This document shows positions 18,459-28,100 of a stretch of DNA of 58,863 nucleotides, piece after piece. This DNA comes from DTLC01 sp964555645 (GTDB lineage: Bacteria; Verrucomicrobiota; Verrucomicrobiia; Limisphaerales; DTLC01): assembly GCA_964555645.1 (NCBI GenBank), contig CAZKTA010000019.1:1-58863 (forward strand). Direction: 5' to 3'. The first letter of the stretch is position 1; each line of letters begins with the position of its first letter. Below the pieces are notes generated by a model. The model was not told the DNA's origin. It worked only from the letters and a program-made list of their open reading frames with translations, and searched no databases. A program made the translations under genes and the position numbers.

Positions 18459-19751
18459 TCAGCTTGTCGGGGCCACCAATCGGCCCAAGAAGAGAATACT
18501 CCCGGTTTGGCGCTCGCGGATAATGAACAGAAACGGACGGTCAACGCGCAGTTCTAAGGGCCGAGTTGTCCCAACCGCAGTCACCCTTATCGTGACAGCC
18601 GTGGCTGCGGCGGCTTCAGTGCCTTCCTCGTTGACATCTACAAAGGCTTGGTGGACAACGTGGCTAATAAATAGATCGTTGGCGTGCGAGATTCCAGTAA
18701 AGTCGGCTCCGCGTCGGAATGCAGAAGGCATCCCCATTGCTGCCAGCACGTCGGCCAATTCCAAGCGGCAGTTCAGCTTGAACCTGGGCAGATAGACAAT
18801 GGCATCTTTTGCAGGGGCCTTGTCGAGTGCTGCCAGCCACGTTTGCAACCTGGATGCGGTCAACTGGCTTTCGATTGGTTCAAGTCCATCCAATGTCTTT
18901 GGCAATAGAACCACAAATGAAAGGTCTTCACCTGCATAGGGCAGCGCAAAAAGCACAGCATCGCCCGCGGTGTGAACTGGCACCTGCAAAGTTTGCCTCA
19001 TTAAAGGCACTTTTACTTGTCGTTCTTTCGTAATGAAGAACGGTTCAACTTGCGTTGCCTCCGGGCTGAACTGGGTAAGCCAGATGCCTTTGAAGTAAAT
19101 CGCATTGCAAAGCACAAGCCTTGTGAGTTCGGTAATCTGGTTTGGCTGAATTAGATCCCGGATTTTGCCATGCGTCTTTTCCTCGATCCACGCGTTGATT
19201 TCCCCCCGGGTTTGCTCCGGTTTACCCATGAAATCCACCAACCGTAGTTCAGCGCGATAATACTTCAGGTTTAGGTCCAGGAACGTGTCTAGGAACGGAT
19301 ACGTTCGTTCGCACCAAAGCGAGTTTGCCACAATTAAATTGATCTGTTTCCGCTTTTCAATTTGTGCAAAGCGCTCGCTCAAGTCTGCAAAAGCGCGGTG
19401 CAGTTGGGCCTGCGGCAGCGTGAAGTGAAGCACGCAGGCCATTTCCTTTTCGGTTTGCCCGCGTGCGCCTGCATAAGTCATCGCCAACGCCGTGGAAATG
19501 CTATAAGGAGAGAAAAACAGATTCCCACCCTGCGTTCGTACCCGATGGTAAAGATCAAGCGCAAAAGCTGTGTTGCCATCCACTACCGGTGATGCGGCGC
19601 TGGTGCCGGTTGCAGCCAAAATCAAAGTGCCAACTATTAAAGCTGCACACCAACGCCGTCTGCTGTTAGCCGGTGAACAATGCAGGTGAAGAGCCGTCGT
19701 TTTTTCCAGTGGGGACATCTTCGTTATCTGCTCATCACATTCCATTTTCAT
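18459..19751 (-). CDS. Secreted serpin (inhibitory-type serine/cysteine protease inhibitor)
   Basis: 430 residues. Serpins trap proteases by inserting their cleaved reactive loop into a beta-sheet. An ATG at 19751 has a good AGGAG site 4 bases upstream. The N-terminus has a long charged leader followed by a hydrophobic segment (ALIVGTLILAATGTSA), so export or membrane anchoring is expected. Core serpin motifs are visible: NLFFSPYSISTALAMTYAGA, NAIYFKGIW, LPRFKL, and the C-terminal DRPFLFIIRERQTGSILFLGR. The hinge EEGTEAAAAT (P17-P8) has the small residues required for inhibition, so it should be an active inhibitor. The P1 position falls in the IRVTAVGTTR stretch and cannot be fixed by eye. 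Its ATG overlaps the stop of the upstream VIT fragment (ATGA). Flanking genes on both sides are broken while this one is intact. Confidence 0.93.
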   Translation of the reverse strand: MKMECDEQITKMSPLEKTTALHLHCSPANSRRRWCAALIVGTLILAATGTSAASPVVDGNTAFALDLYHRVRTQGGNLFFSPYSISTALAMTYAGARGQTEKEMACVLHFTLPQAQLHRAFADLSERFAQIEKRKQINLIVANSLWCERTYPFLDTFLDLNLKYYRAELRLVDFMGKPEQTRGEINAWIEEKTHGKIRDLIQPNQITELTRLVLCNAIYFKGIWLTQFSPEATQVEPFFITKERQVKVPLMRQTLQVPVHTAGDAVLFALPYAGEDLSFVVLLPKTLDGLEPIESQLTASRLQTWLAALDKAPAKDAIVYLPRFKLNCRLELADVLAAMGMPSAFRRGADFTGISHANDLFISHVVHQAFVDVNEEGTEAAAATAVTIRVTAVGTTRPLELRVDRPFLFIIRERQTGSILFLGRLVAPTS

Positions 19752-20158
19752 AGGTCTCCTATCTTTGGTTCATTCATAAATCTCGAACACTGAGCCGTCC
19801 AGCACGAACTGAAGCATTTTGCCCCGGTGTTTATGCTGAACTTGTCAATCTGTGGGCCCTTAGGCAGGCGGAACAGGTAAGCGCCTTCCAGCCGTGATGG
19901 GTTCGAATTGTAGAACTCCTGGTCCACGGATGTGGTGGCGACATGACTGCCAATCTTCATGTTGACACGGTGGTAGATGACCTCTAGCGGCGCGAAGATG
20001 TAGGAGCGTGGTGCCGGCCAGGGTGGCGGACTTGGGCGCGGCGGCGGCCGCCAATGCGCCGGGTCAACAACAATAAACCCATCCGCCTGCACCTGTGGCA
20101 TGGGCAAACCCGAACCGGTCAACAGCACCAAAGCCGACAGTGGCAAAAACCGTTCCAT
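19748..20158 (-). pseudogene. Truncated VIT-domain protein gene
   Basis: The first ~110 codons encode a signal peptide (LSALVLLTGSGLPMPQVQA), a Pro-rich linker and the start of a VIT (vault/inter-alpha-trypsin) domain: SYIFAPLEVIYHRVNMKIG, then TTSVDQEFYNSNPSRLEGAY and LPKGPQIDKFSI. A one-base loss in a C-run at 19822-19825 (plus strand) shifts the frame. In the restored frame the sequence continues GKMLQFVLDGSVFEIYE and then stops at TGA 19770-19772, in the middle of the domain. VIT proteins normally continue for hundreds of residues into a vWA domain. The shifted frame instead ends at 19748, overlapping the serpin ATG by 4 bases. The 3' part was evidently lost or replaced. Confidence 0.8.
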
Positions 20159-20607
20159 GTTTCATTGGACGGAGACGGCGGGGGAAAGCTCCCGAATCAT
20201 TCGGACTCCCGAACCCGAAAATCTAGAGCGTTCCATAGCCGCTGTAGCGATGCGTCCCGAAAACCATCCCAATTCACTATGAAATGCAGCCGTTCAGTGT
20301 AACAAACCGCTTCATAATTCATGGAAATACTCCAGGGCGAACGGCTGAGCGCGCACGGTCTGCGTGCCGGTTTTCGGTGCCCAGCCGAAAACACCATTCG
20401 CTGTCTGCTCCTTTTGGATTTGCCGTTGCCCCTCAAAATGGCATTGCCTTAAAAGTGTATGTTCAGGCCTGTCCAGCGAAGCCGGCGGCTAGTACCGCTT
20501 CATTGGCTGGGCGGGTCACATACGCTTCCCAACATGGGTTTCAGGGCGAGTTGCCTGTAACACGCTTTCCTAAACTCGGAGCTGTTTCAGTTCGTGGGTT
20601 AAAGCTA
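20159..20607. other. Intergenic region, nothing recognised
   Basis: 449 bases between the VIT fragment and the hypB stop. ORFs here (up to 79 codons on the minus strand) show no recognisable motif. It may hold the promoter of the VIT-serpin unit. Confidence 0.4.
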
Positions 20608-21459
20608 TCAGTGGGTTGGTGTCAGCAAACCGGCGGGGTGCTGGGCCAATTGCTCGAGAAAGCTGATCCATGCGTCCATGCCAGCGCCGGTTCGAGCTGA
20701 AAGCTCAAAAACACGCGCCTGTGGTGCTACACGAGCAATGTTTTCGCGGGCTGCGCCCAAATCGAAACCGGCAGGCCCGACCAAGTCCGTCTTGGTGATC
20801 GCTACTGCAGCACTGCCATGGAAAATTGGTGGGTACTTGAGCGGTTTATCTTCGCCCTCGGTCACAGGTAACAACACTACTCGACAGTCCTCACCCAGGT
20901 CATAGCTAGCGGGGCAGACAAGGTTCCCGACGTTCTCGATAAACAATAGCTCAAGCCCATCTAGCTGTAGTTGCTCGAGCCCGGCAGCAACCATATGTGC
21001 GTCCAAGTGACAAACCGTACCGGTTGTAATTTGCACGGCCTGCACGCCGTGTTTGCGGATCCGCTCGGCGTCGCGTTGTGTTGCTAGGTCGCCCACGATA
21101 ACTGCGCAGCGTCGTCGGCCTCTGAGACGCTCGAGTGTTGCCTCGATCAACGTTGTTTTGCCTGCTCCAGGCGAAGAGACAATGTTGATAGCCCTGATCT
21201 TTCTTGCGCGTAAAAAGCCGCGGGTTCGCTCAGCCAGCTTGTTGTTGTGCGCAATAATAGATTCGGTGACTGAAACCGTGCGTGCTTGTGCCGTCTGCTC
21301 TTGCACAGGCTTATGTGTGTGCAATGATTCATGTGGATGCGAGTGGGAGTAAACCCGGCCACGCGCGTCTATGTGCGTGTGCCAGTGCGTTGTATGAGCC
21401 GAGTCAGGCCCGGTCACGTTAAAATTGCTAGCTTGTCCGCAGCCACAATGTTCGCACAT
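20608..21459 (-). CDS. hypB: Hydrogenase nickel incorporation GTPase HypB
   Basis: 283 residues. HypB uses GTP hydrolysis to deliver nickel to [NiFe]-hydrogenase large subunits (or, with HypA, to urease in some bacteria). The N-terminus has the high-affinity nickel motif CEHCGCG at residues 2-8. A His-rich segment (HTTHWHTH, YSHSHPHESLHTH) follows and probably stores nickel. The G domain has a Walker A SSPGAGKTT near residue 95, the LVCPASYDLGE metal/dimer motif near 190, and TKTD. The start ATG is 16 bases downstream of the hypA stop, so hypA and hypB form an operon. No hydrogenase structural gene or other hyp gene is present in the window. Confidence 0.96.
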   Translation of the reverse strand: MCEHCGCGQASNFNVTGPDSAHTTHWHTHIDARGRVYSHSHPHESLHTHKPVQEQTAQARTVSVTESIIAHNNKLAERTRGFLRARKIRAINIVSSPGAGKTTLIEATLERLRGRRRCAVIVGDLATQRDAERIRKHGVQAVQITTGTVCHLDAHMVAAGLEQLQLDGLELLFIENVGNLVCPASYDLGEDCRVVLLPVTEGEDKPLKYPPIFHGSAAVAITKTDLVGPAGFDLGAARENIARVAPQARVFELSARTGAGMDAWISFLEQLAQHPAGLLTPTH

Positions 21460-21475
21460 CGTCTTGAATCTTGAA

Positions 21476-21895
21476 TCATGTTAACCGGCCGGCCGCAGGC
21501 CCGCTGGACTTACCGAACTGCCCGGCGTTGGCCGGATTGTGTTGCGCAACGGTATTTTCGCCCTCGACAAAAGCAAGCTCAAGCGCTGTGCCGCCACCGC
21601 GTAACACCATCGGCCAGCCACAACGTGCGCATTCGAACTCGAATTGCGCCAGCTCGAACTCGACCTGACAATTTTCGCACCAGAAGCGTGCCGGCACAAT
21701 TTCGATTTGTAGCTTTGCATCTGCTGCAACCGTGCCGGACCGCAACACTTCGAAGGCGAACTGCAGCGCCTCGGGCACCACGCCGGATAACACGCCAACA
21801 CGTAGCCCGATGCATGAGACGCGCCCCAGGCTATTCTGCTCGGCCACACGCGCAACCGTCTGCAGGGTAGATTGCATCAGATCAACTTCGTGCAT
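21476..21895 (-). CDS. hypA: Hydrogenase maturation nickel metallochaperone HypA
   Basis: 139 residues. HypA binds nickel through its N-terminal Met-His and holds a structural zinc with two CxxC motifs. Both are seen: MHEVDLMQS at the start, then FWCENC and FECARC near residues 72-92. The Ni-binding His2 is intact. The protein is about 20 residues longer than usual because of a C-terminal tail rich in Gly, Ala and Asn. It is transcribed with hypB directly downstream, and the prfB stop is 27 bases upstream, so a longer prfB-hypA-hypB transcript is possible. Confidence 0.94.
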   Translation of the reverse strand: MHEVDLMQSTLQTVARVAEQNSLGRVSCIGLRVGVLSGVVPEALQFAFEVLRSGTVAADAKLQIEIVPARFWCENCQVEFELAQFEFECARCGWPMVLRGGGTALELAFVEGENTVAQHNPANAGQFGKSSGPAAGRLT

Positions 21896-21922
21896 GGCGC
21901 AAGTTGTCCCGGCTCAGCCGGT

Positions 21923-23066
<1,144 letters not shown>

Positions 23067-23418
23067 GCGCCCCAAAATACATCAATCCAGCCAAAGACGC
23101 CAGTGCCCAGGCGTGTCGGGTCTATCAGCCTGCACTGTGCAGGTTCAAAGATTCGAACCGATTTTTTTCGCGTTGACCACGTTCAACCCGAGGTGCAGTG
23201 AGCCAAATCCCAGCCCTGCTCAACCCGTAATCCAACATCGAGATCCAAGCATTATCTGGAAAAAAGCTCCCTCTAAGCCGATTGTTGATGATCCTTGCGG
23301 CTACCTGCGAGATTCGCGTGGCCTTTTGTTAAAGTTGGCAAGTCGGGCAGATGATTGTGGGTGACACCGGCTGTTCAAACGCGCTTGTTATCACGGGCGG
23401 TGGCGTGCTGAGATCTGG
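23067..23418. other. Intergenic region, nothing recognised
   Basis: 352 bases upstream of prfB. An AGATTCGAACC stretch near 23151 resembles a tRNA T-loop, but the flanks do not pair into a T-arm. No ORF with protein character is visible. Confidence 0.4.
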
Positions 23419-23874
23419 TCAGCTCCCATCCTTCTGACTTCTTTCGTCAGAGACAACTGAACGAGGCAGCCGAACCACCAGCCAGTCGCATTGGTCGCGC
23501 CTCCAATCGGAAACAGCGTGCGCGAACAAGGCTGTGCCCATGCCGACGACGAAGTAGACTCGGATAACCAAATAGATCTCTGCTCGCAATGCCGCAATCT
23601 GCGCGTTGCCGGCAGCAACCACCAACTGCAATGCACTCGCGCCCGCCTCCGCCCTTGCCGTCTCAGAAATCCTCAGAGCCTCTGGTGGAAGCTCAAACGC
23701 GCTGCGCATCACGGCGCTTAAACGAACAACCGCAAGCAGGAGAATCAGACCGAATACAAAGCAACAGATAGCCAGCCACCGCCACGCATGCCAATGGCGG
23801 CTGCGCTTTTCCATATGAGCCGCGTAATCGAGAAGCACTTGCCGTTCTTCGGATGTGAGGTTGACGCTTTGCAT
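23419..23874 (-). CDS. Small membrane protein of unknown function
   Basis: 151 residues. The N-terminal third is soluble and charged (SEERQVLLDYAAHMEKRSRHWHAW), followed by a strong membrane helix (LAICCFVFGLILLLAVVRL), an Ala/Glu-rich amphipathic segment (ISETARAEAGASALQLVVA) and a second helix (VYFVVGMGTALFAHAV) before a charged tail. The composition and helix pattern look genuine rather than random, but no family is recognised. It is on the same strand as prfB and the SMR gene, with long gaps on both sides, so operon membership is uncertain. Confidence 0.6.
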   Translation of the reverse strand: MQSVNLTSEERQVLLDYAAHMEKRSRHWHAWRWLAICCFVFGLILLLAVVRLSAVMRSAFELPPEALRISETARAEAGASALQLVVAAGNAQIAALRAEIYLVIRVYFVVGMGTALFAHAVSDWRRDQCDWLVVRLPRSVVSDERSQKDGS

Positions 23875-23983
23875 GAGCGCTAACGGTTCAGTTCAGGTAC
23901 TGCCGGTGCGCCGAACGCGCCGATGGGATCACCGAGCGCAGCTTCCGGATTGTCCTCAGAAACGATGTGTTTGGCGTCTTAGT

Positions 23984-24316
23984 TCATGAGCCAGAGACGG
24001 TGTTGGAAAACAGGTTAAGTACGACGACGCCAGCAACGATGAGTGATATGCCTATGATTGCTGGAAGATCTAGGGACTGGCCGTAAAGCACCCAAACGAT
24101 CAGCGCGATTAAAGCCACACCCGCACCAGACCAGATTGCGTAGGCAACGCCAACTGGAATGGTCTTGAGCGCAAGAGAAAGGAAGTAAAACGCCGATGCA
24201 TAACCTGCGACGACAATTGTTGAAGGCCACAGGCGAGAGAAACCATCTGACGCCTTTAGCGCAGATGTACCGATTATTTCGCTAACGATTGCTACGGCAA
24301 GAAATACCCACTGCAT
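23984..24316 (-). CDS. SMR-family small multidrug/guanidinium transporter
   Basis: About 110 residues with four membrane helices, the size of EmrE/Gdx proteins. They form antiparallel dimers in the inner membrane and exchange cations or guanidinium for protons. The essential glutamate of helix 1 is present in LAVAIVSEIIGTSALKAS, and helix 3 contains GVAYAIWSGAGV, which is highly conserved. The ATG at 24316 gives the standard N-terminus; an upstream in-frame start at 24349 would add 11 residues. Whether this is a drug exporter or a guanidinium exporter (Gdx) cannot be told; no riboswitch was recognised upstream. Confidence 0.93.
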   Translation of the reverse strand: MQWVFLAVAIVSEIIGTSALKASDGFSRLWPSTIVVAGYASAFYFLSLALKTIPVGVAYAIWSGAGVALIALIVWVLYGQSLDLPAIIGISLIVAGVVVLNLFSNTVSGS

Positions 24317-24348
24317 TGCATGATTTCTAGGATTGAGGTGTTCCACCA

Positions 24349-24783
24349 CTAAGTGTTTTGCTCTGACAACTTGATAATGGCATGGTTTTCAGGTAACCAA
24401 ACCCGAAGTTTGCTATCAAAAGGTCGGGGAGCATTAGCATCGCACAATGCTTGTGTCGGATAGCAAATGCGGTCAAGCGGATTTTCGTGTCGCCTGTTGG
24501 ACCAGATGCGGTGGATGTTGCGGCTGCACCATTGTTCGATCCACACCCAGTAGTCATATGCGGCTGGGTTGTGCAGCAGGGTCGGTTTCGCTGGCTGCAG
24601 TTGCAGTTGACCCTGTATCTGGGTGAGCTGGAAATTGAGGCGATTCTTGAGGCATCTGGCAATGCAGGCGTAGTTGGCACCTAGGGTCAGGCCGCACGCT
24701 ATGCTTGATTTGAGAGTCCGGGTTGCGGATTTCAGATGCAGGTGCAGGCGTAAGGTGGTGTCTCGTCGTCAGGAGGTAGCGCG
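24349..24783 (-). pseudogene. Open frame without a start codon, unidentified
   Basis: The frame is open for about 144 codons and ends at TAG 24349-24351, just before the SMR gene on the same strand. It has no ATG; a GTG within YWVWIEQ is the only visible alternative start and would give 65 codons. The sequence is rich in Trp, Arg and Asn (AAYDYWVWIEQWCS, IHRIWSNRRHENPLDRI) and reads like protein, but I cannot assign a family. It may be the C-terminal remnant of a lost gene. Confidence 0.3.
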
Positions 24784-25033
24784 TGGCTCAATTTGTGACT
24801 GGTAAGTCGGTTAGGGCAACCTCCCACAGGGTAAAAGACCGTGGTGACCACGCAGATATACCTACACCTGATTGGCAAACGGATCCGAGCGTGGGAGGGC
24901 CATCGGATACAGATAAGTGGTGAGTTATTTGAAGCCAAGATACTCTCAGTGCATTACTCACCGCGCAGGCATTCTGGGTATTAAACCAATCGAGGGTACA
25001 CGGTGGTGACGACGTTCCTAGCGTGAAGCTGGC

Positions 25034-25056
25034 AAAACAGTGTCTTTTACACACTG
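25034..25056 (-). terminator. Intrinsic terminator of aconitase gene
   Basis: On the minus strand CAGTGT-gtaaaag-ACACTG is followed by TTTT. The 6-bp stem has the acnA stop codon (25047-25049) in its 7-base loop. The stem plus T-tract is a reasonable, if small, Rho-independent terminator. Confidence 0.5.
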
Positions 25057-27896
25057 GCCAAAAGCTGGCGTAGCACATAAGGCAAAATGCCGCCGTGCCG
25101 GTAGTATTCGAGCTCGATGGGAGTATCGATCCTGCATAGCACGTTTACGCGCTCGATTGCGCCTGAGCCGCGTCGGATTTGGAGTGTCAGTTCCTGTTGA
25201 GGCCTGAGGTCGGGGCCTAAACCGAGCACATCATATAGTTCGCTGCCATCGAGCCTGAGCGTTTGTGCATTTGTGCCAGGTTTAAACTGTAGTGGGAGCA
25301 CCCCCATACCGACGAGGTTACTGCGGTGTATTCGTTCGAAGCTTTGCGCAACTACAGCTTTAACGCCCAGCAATGCCGGGCCTTTGGCGGCCCAGTCGCG
25401 CGAGCTGCCTGCACCGTACTCTTGTCCGGCAAACACAACCAATGGCGTGCGTGTTTGGGCGTAACGCATTGCGGCCTCGTAAATTGTCATGCGCTCGCCG
25501 GTGGGCTGATGAATTGTGAATCCGCCCTCGGCGCCGCCGAGCATGAGATTTTTGATGCGTACATTGGCGAAAGTACCGCGCATCATGACGTGGTGATTTC
25601 CGCGCCGGGCGCCGTAGCTGTTGAAGTCTGCGGGGGACACTTGTTGTTCGATAAGGTACCGACCGGCGGGTGAATCTTTGTGGATTGCACCGGCAGGTGA
25701 GATATGGTCTGTGGTAACGGCGTCGCCGAAAATTGCAAGACACCGCGCGTCTCTGATTTCGGCGATCTGCTCGGGGTAAAGGTCGAGCTGCTCGAAGTAA
25801 GGCGGTTCTTGGATGTATGTGCTCGCGGGGTCCCATTGATAAACCAGGCCGCTGGGTGCACGTAGCTCGGTCCAGGTGGGGTTATGCCCGGTTACATCCG
25901 AGTAGAGCTTCCTGTACGTAGCCGGGTCAACTGCCGTATTGAGTAAATGCCGTATCTCAGTTGTGCTTGGCCAAATATCACGTAGATACACCGGCTGACC
26001 ATCTTTACCTGTCCCGATCGGTTCTGTTGTCAGGTCAATATCAACCCGCCCTGCCAACGCAAATGCAACGACAAGGGGCGGTGACATGAGGAGGTTCGCC
26101 CGGATACTAGGGTGCACGCGTGCTTCGAAGTTTCTGTTTCCGGACAGAACTGCGGCTGTTACCAGTTCATTTTCGACAACTGCCTGTTCGATGTGTGCTT
26201 CGAGCGGGCCAGAGTTGCCGATACACGTTGTGCATCCGTAGGCAACGAGATTGAACCCGAGCTGGTCAAGGTATTGCTGCAATCCTGTGCGTTCCAAATA
26301 GTCGGTCACGACGCGTGAGCCTGGGGCCAGAGACGTTTTCACCGCTGGATTTACAGCCAGGCCGCGTTGGACGGCTTTTTTGGCGAGCAAACCTGCAGCG
26401 AGCATCAAGTTCGGGTTAGACGTATTTGTGCAGCTTGTGATAGCGGCTATGAGCACTGTGCCATGGCCAATGTGGCAGCTAAGGTTGTTGTTATGCACCA
26501 CGACATTGCTGGGGGCAGGATGCTGGTTGCGCATCTCGCTTTCGCTGGGCTCGACAGCCGGTTCGCCTGCGTTGGCTGGCCAATGTGTCCTAAACTCACA
26601 CGGGTTTAGCCCGCTTATGTTGACGCGTTTATTGAGCTCAGCCTCAGTTTTGCCGTATCCACCTTCTTTGACCGGTCGGGTCAAGGCTTCAACGAAGGCG
26701 CGTTTGAGTTTCCCAAGTTCAATCCGTTGTTGAGGTTGTTTTGGCCCTGCTACGCACGGTACCACAGTGCCTAAGTCAAGCTCGACCACAGCCGAGTACG
26801 CCAGTTCACCAGCCTTTGGCATGCCCCAAAGGCCTTGAGCGCGGTAGTACGCTTCGTAAAGCCTGCACTGTGCTTCGGTCCGACCGGTTTGGCGCATATA
26901 TTGGACGCACGCTTCGTCGATTGGGAAAAACCCGATTGTAGCCCCGTACTCAGGTGCCATGTTTGCCACAACTGCGCGGTCTGCCACTGGCAGGTAGGCT
27001 GCCCCTGGGCCGAAAAACTCGACGAGCTTGCCCACCACATTTTTCTTACGCAACAGTTGCGTGACTGTGAGGGCAAGATCAGTTGCAGTGGCGCCTTCGG
27101 GCAGTTCACCTGTAAGGTGCACACCGACCACATCGGGCATGAGCAAGTAAACGGGTTGACCAAGCATGGCTGCTTCAGCTTCGATCCCGCCCACACCCCA
27201 GCCGACTATGCCAAGCCCGTTTATCATGGTTGTGTGCGAATCTGTGCCAACCAATGTGTCGGGGAAAAACAGTCGGGCTTTCGCTCCATTCAACCTGATT
27301 TCGTTGTATAGCACACCTTGCGCGAGGTATTCGAGGTTAACTTGATGTATGATGCCTGTGCCTGGAGGTATGATGCGCAGGTTCGAGAATGCCTGTGTTG
27401 CCCATTTCAAGAACTCGTACCGCTCGCGGTTTCGTGCGAACTCGATCTGGAGGTTTTTGGTGAAAGCATCGGCGCTGCCCGCAAAGTCAACCTGCACAGA
27501 ATGATCAATCACAAGGTCAACCGGCACAATCGGCTCGATTGTTTTTGGGTCTTTGCCGAGGCGTTTGACTGCCGAACGCATCGCAGCGAGGTCAACCAAC
27601 AATGGCACACCGGTAAAATCTTGTAGCAAAACACGGCCGACTACAAACGGTACCTCGGCAGTGCGTTGGTCGTTTGGTTTCCAGTTTGCAAGCATTCGGA
27701 CGTGTTGCTCGGTTATCCGGCTACCATCGCAGTTGCGTAGTACTGATTCAAGAAGCACACGCAAGCAAACCGGCAGAGTTGATACCGGTCCGACGCCGGC
27801 ACGCTCGAGCGCCGGCAGTGAATACAAGTATCCTTCGACGCCGGTACAAGTGTCGAATCGTTGCAATGCGCCAAAAAAATTGTGCGGCTCGGCCAT
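25047..27896 (-). CDS. acnA: Aconitate hydratase (AcnA/IRP type)
   Basis: 949 residues. It interconverts citrate and isocitrate in the TCA cycle using a [4Fe-4S] cluster. The three cluster cysteines are visible: AITSCTNTSNP near residue 490 and YGCTTCIGNSGPL near 555. N-terminal features (LLESVLRNCDG, VLLQDFTGVP, DLVIDHSVQVD) and the C-terminal swivel domain (FNSYGARRGNHHVMMRGTFAN and QEYGAGSSRDWAAKGP) fit the AcnA/IRP1 subfamily. The protein is about 50 residues longer than AcnA of E. coli, with extra Glu/Ser/Pro-rich sequence just before the first cysteine motif. The gene is followed by a small terminator and has its own ~200-base upstream region. Confidence 0.97.
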   Translation of the reverse strand: MAEPHNFFGALQRFDTCTGVEGYLYSLPALERAGVGPVSTLPVCLRVLLESVLRNCDGSRITEQHVRMLANWKPNDQRTAEVPFVVGRVLLQDFTGVPLLVDLAAMRSAVKRLGKDPKTIEPIVPVDLVIDHSVQVDFAGSADAFTKNLQIEFARNRERYEFLKWATQAFSNLRIIPPGTGIIHQVNLEYLAQGVLYNEIRLNGAKARLFFPDTLVGTDSHTTMINGLGIVGWGVGGIEAEAAMLGQPVYLLMPDVVGVHLTGELPEGATATDLALTVTQLLRKKNVVGKLVEFFGPGAAYLPVADRAVVANMAPEYGATIGFFPIDEACVQYMRQTGRTEAQCRLYEAYYRAQGLWGMPKAGELAYSAVVELDLGTVVPCVAGPKQPQQRIELGKLKRAFVEALTRPVKEGGYGKTEAELNKRVNISGLNPCEFRTHWPANAGEPAVEPSESEMRNQHPAPSNVVVHNNNLSCHIGHGTVLIAAITSCTNTSNPNLMLAAGLLAKKAVQRGLAVNPAVKTSLAPGSRVVTDYLERTGLQQYLDQLGFNLVAYGCTTCIGNSGPLEAHIEQAVVENELVTAAVLSGNRNFEARVHPSIRANLLMSPPLVVAFALAGRVDIDLTTEPIGTGKDGQPVYLRDIWPSTTEIRHLLNTAVDPATYRKLYSDVTGHNPTWTELRAPSGLVYQWDPASTYIQEPPYFEQLDLYPEQIAEIRDARCLAIFGDAVTTDHISPAGAIHKDSPAGRYLIEQQVSPADFNSYGARRGNHHVMMRGTFANVRIKNLMLGGAEGGFTIHQPTGERMTIYEAAMRYAQTRTPLVVFAGQEYGAGSSRDWAAKGPALLGVKAVVAQSFERIHRSNLVGMGVLPLQFKPGTNAQTLRLDGSELYDVLGLGPDLRPQQELTLQIRRGSGAIERVNVLCRIDTPIELEYYRHGGILPYVLRQLLASV

Positions 27897-28100
27897 TTTC
27901 TAATCAATTTGCCCAGTCAAAAAAGCTGGTTCGCAAAAACCTGAAGTGCTTACGGTACACTGTCAAGCCAAGGTTGCGAGGGGCAATCCTATGGCACAAC
28001 AACGCAAGTTGGTATTCCCCCACAACTGCTTGTGTTGATGCGATGTGTGGTTTAGGATTTGGCGTCTGTTGCGTCGTGGTCGGTATAGGCAGGTCCACTC

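Noticed and set aside
23140..23175. tRNA-like GGTTCGAATC T-loop
   Set aside because: The flanks do not pair into a T-arm stem and there is no matching acceptor or anticodon arm.
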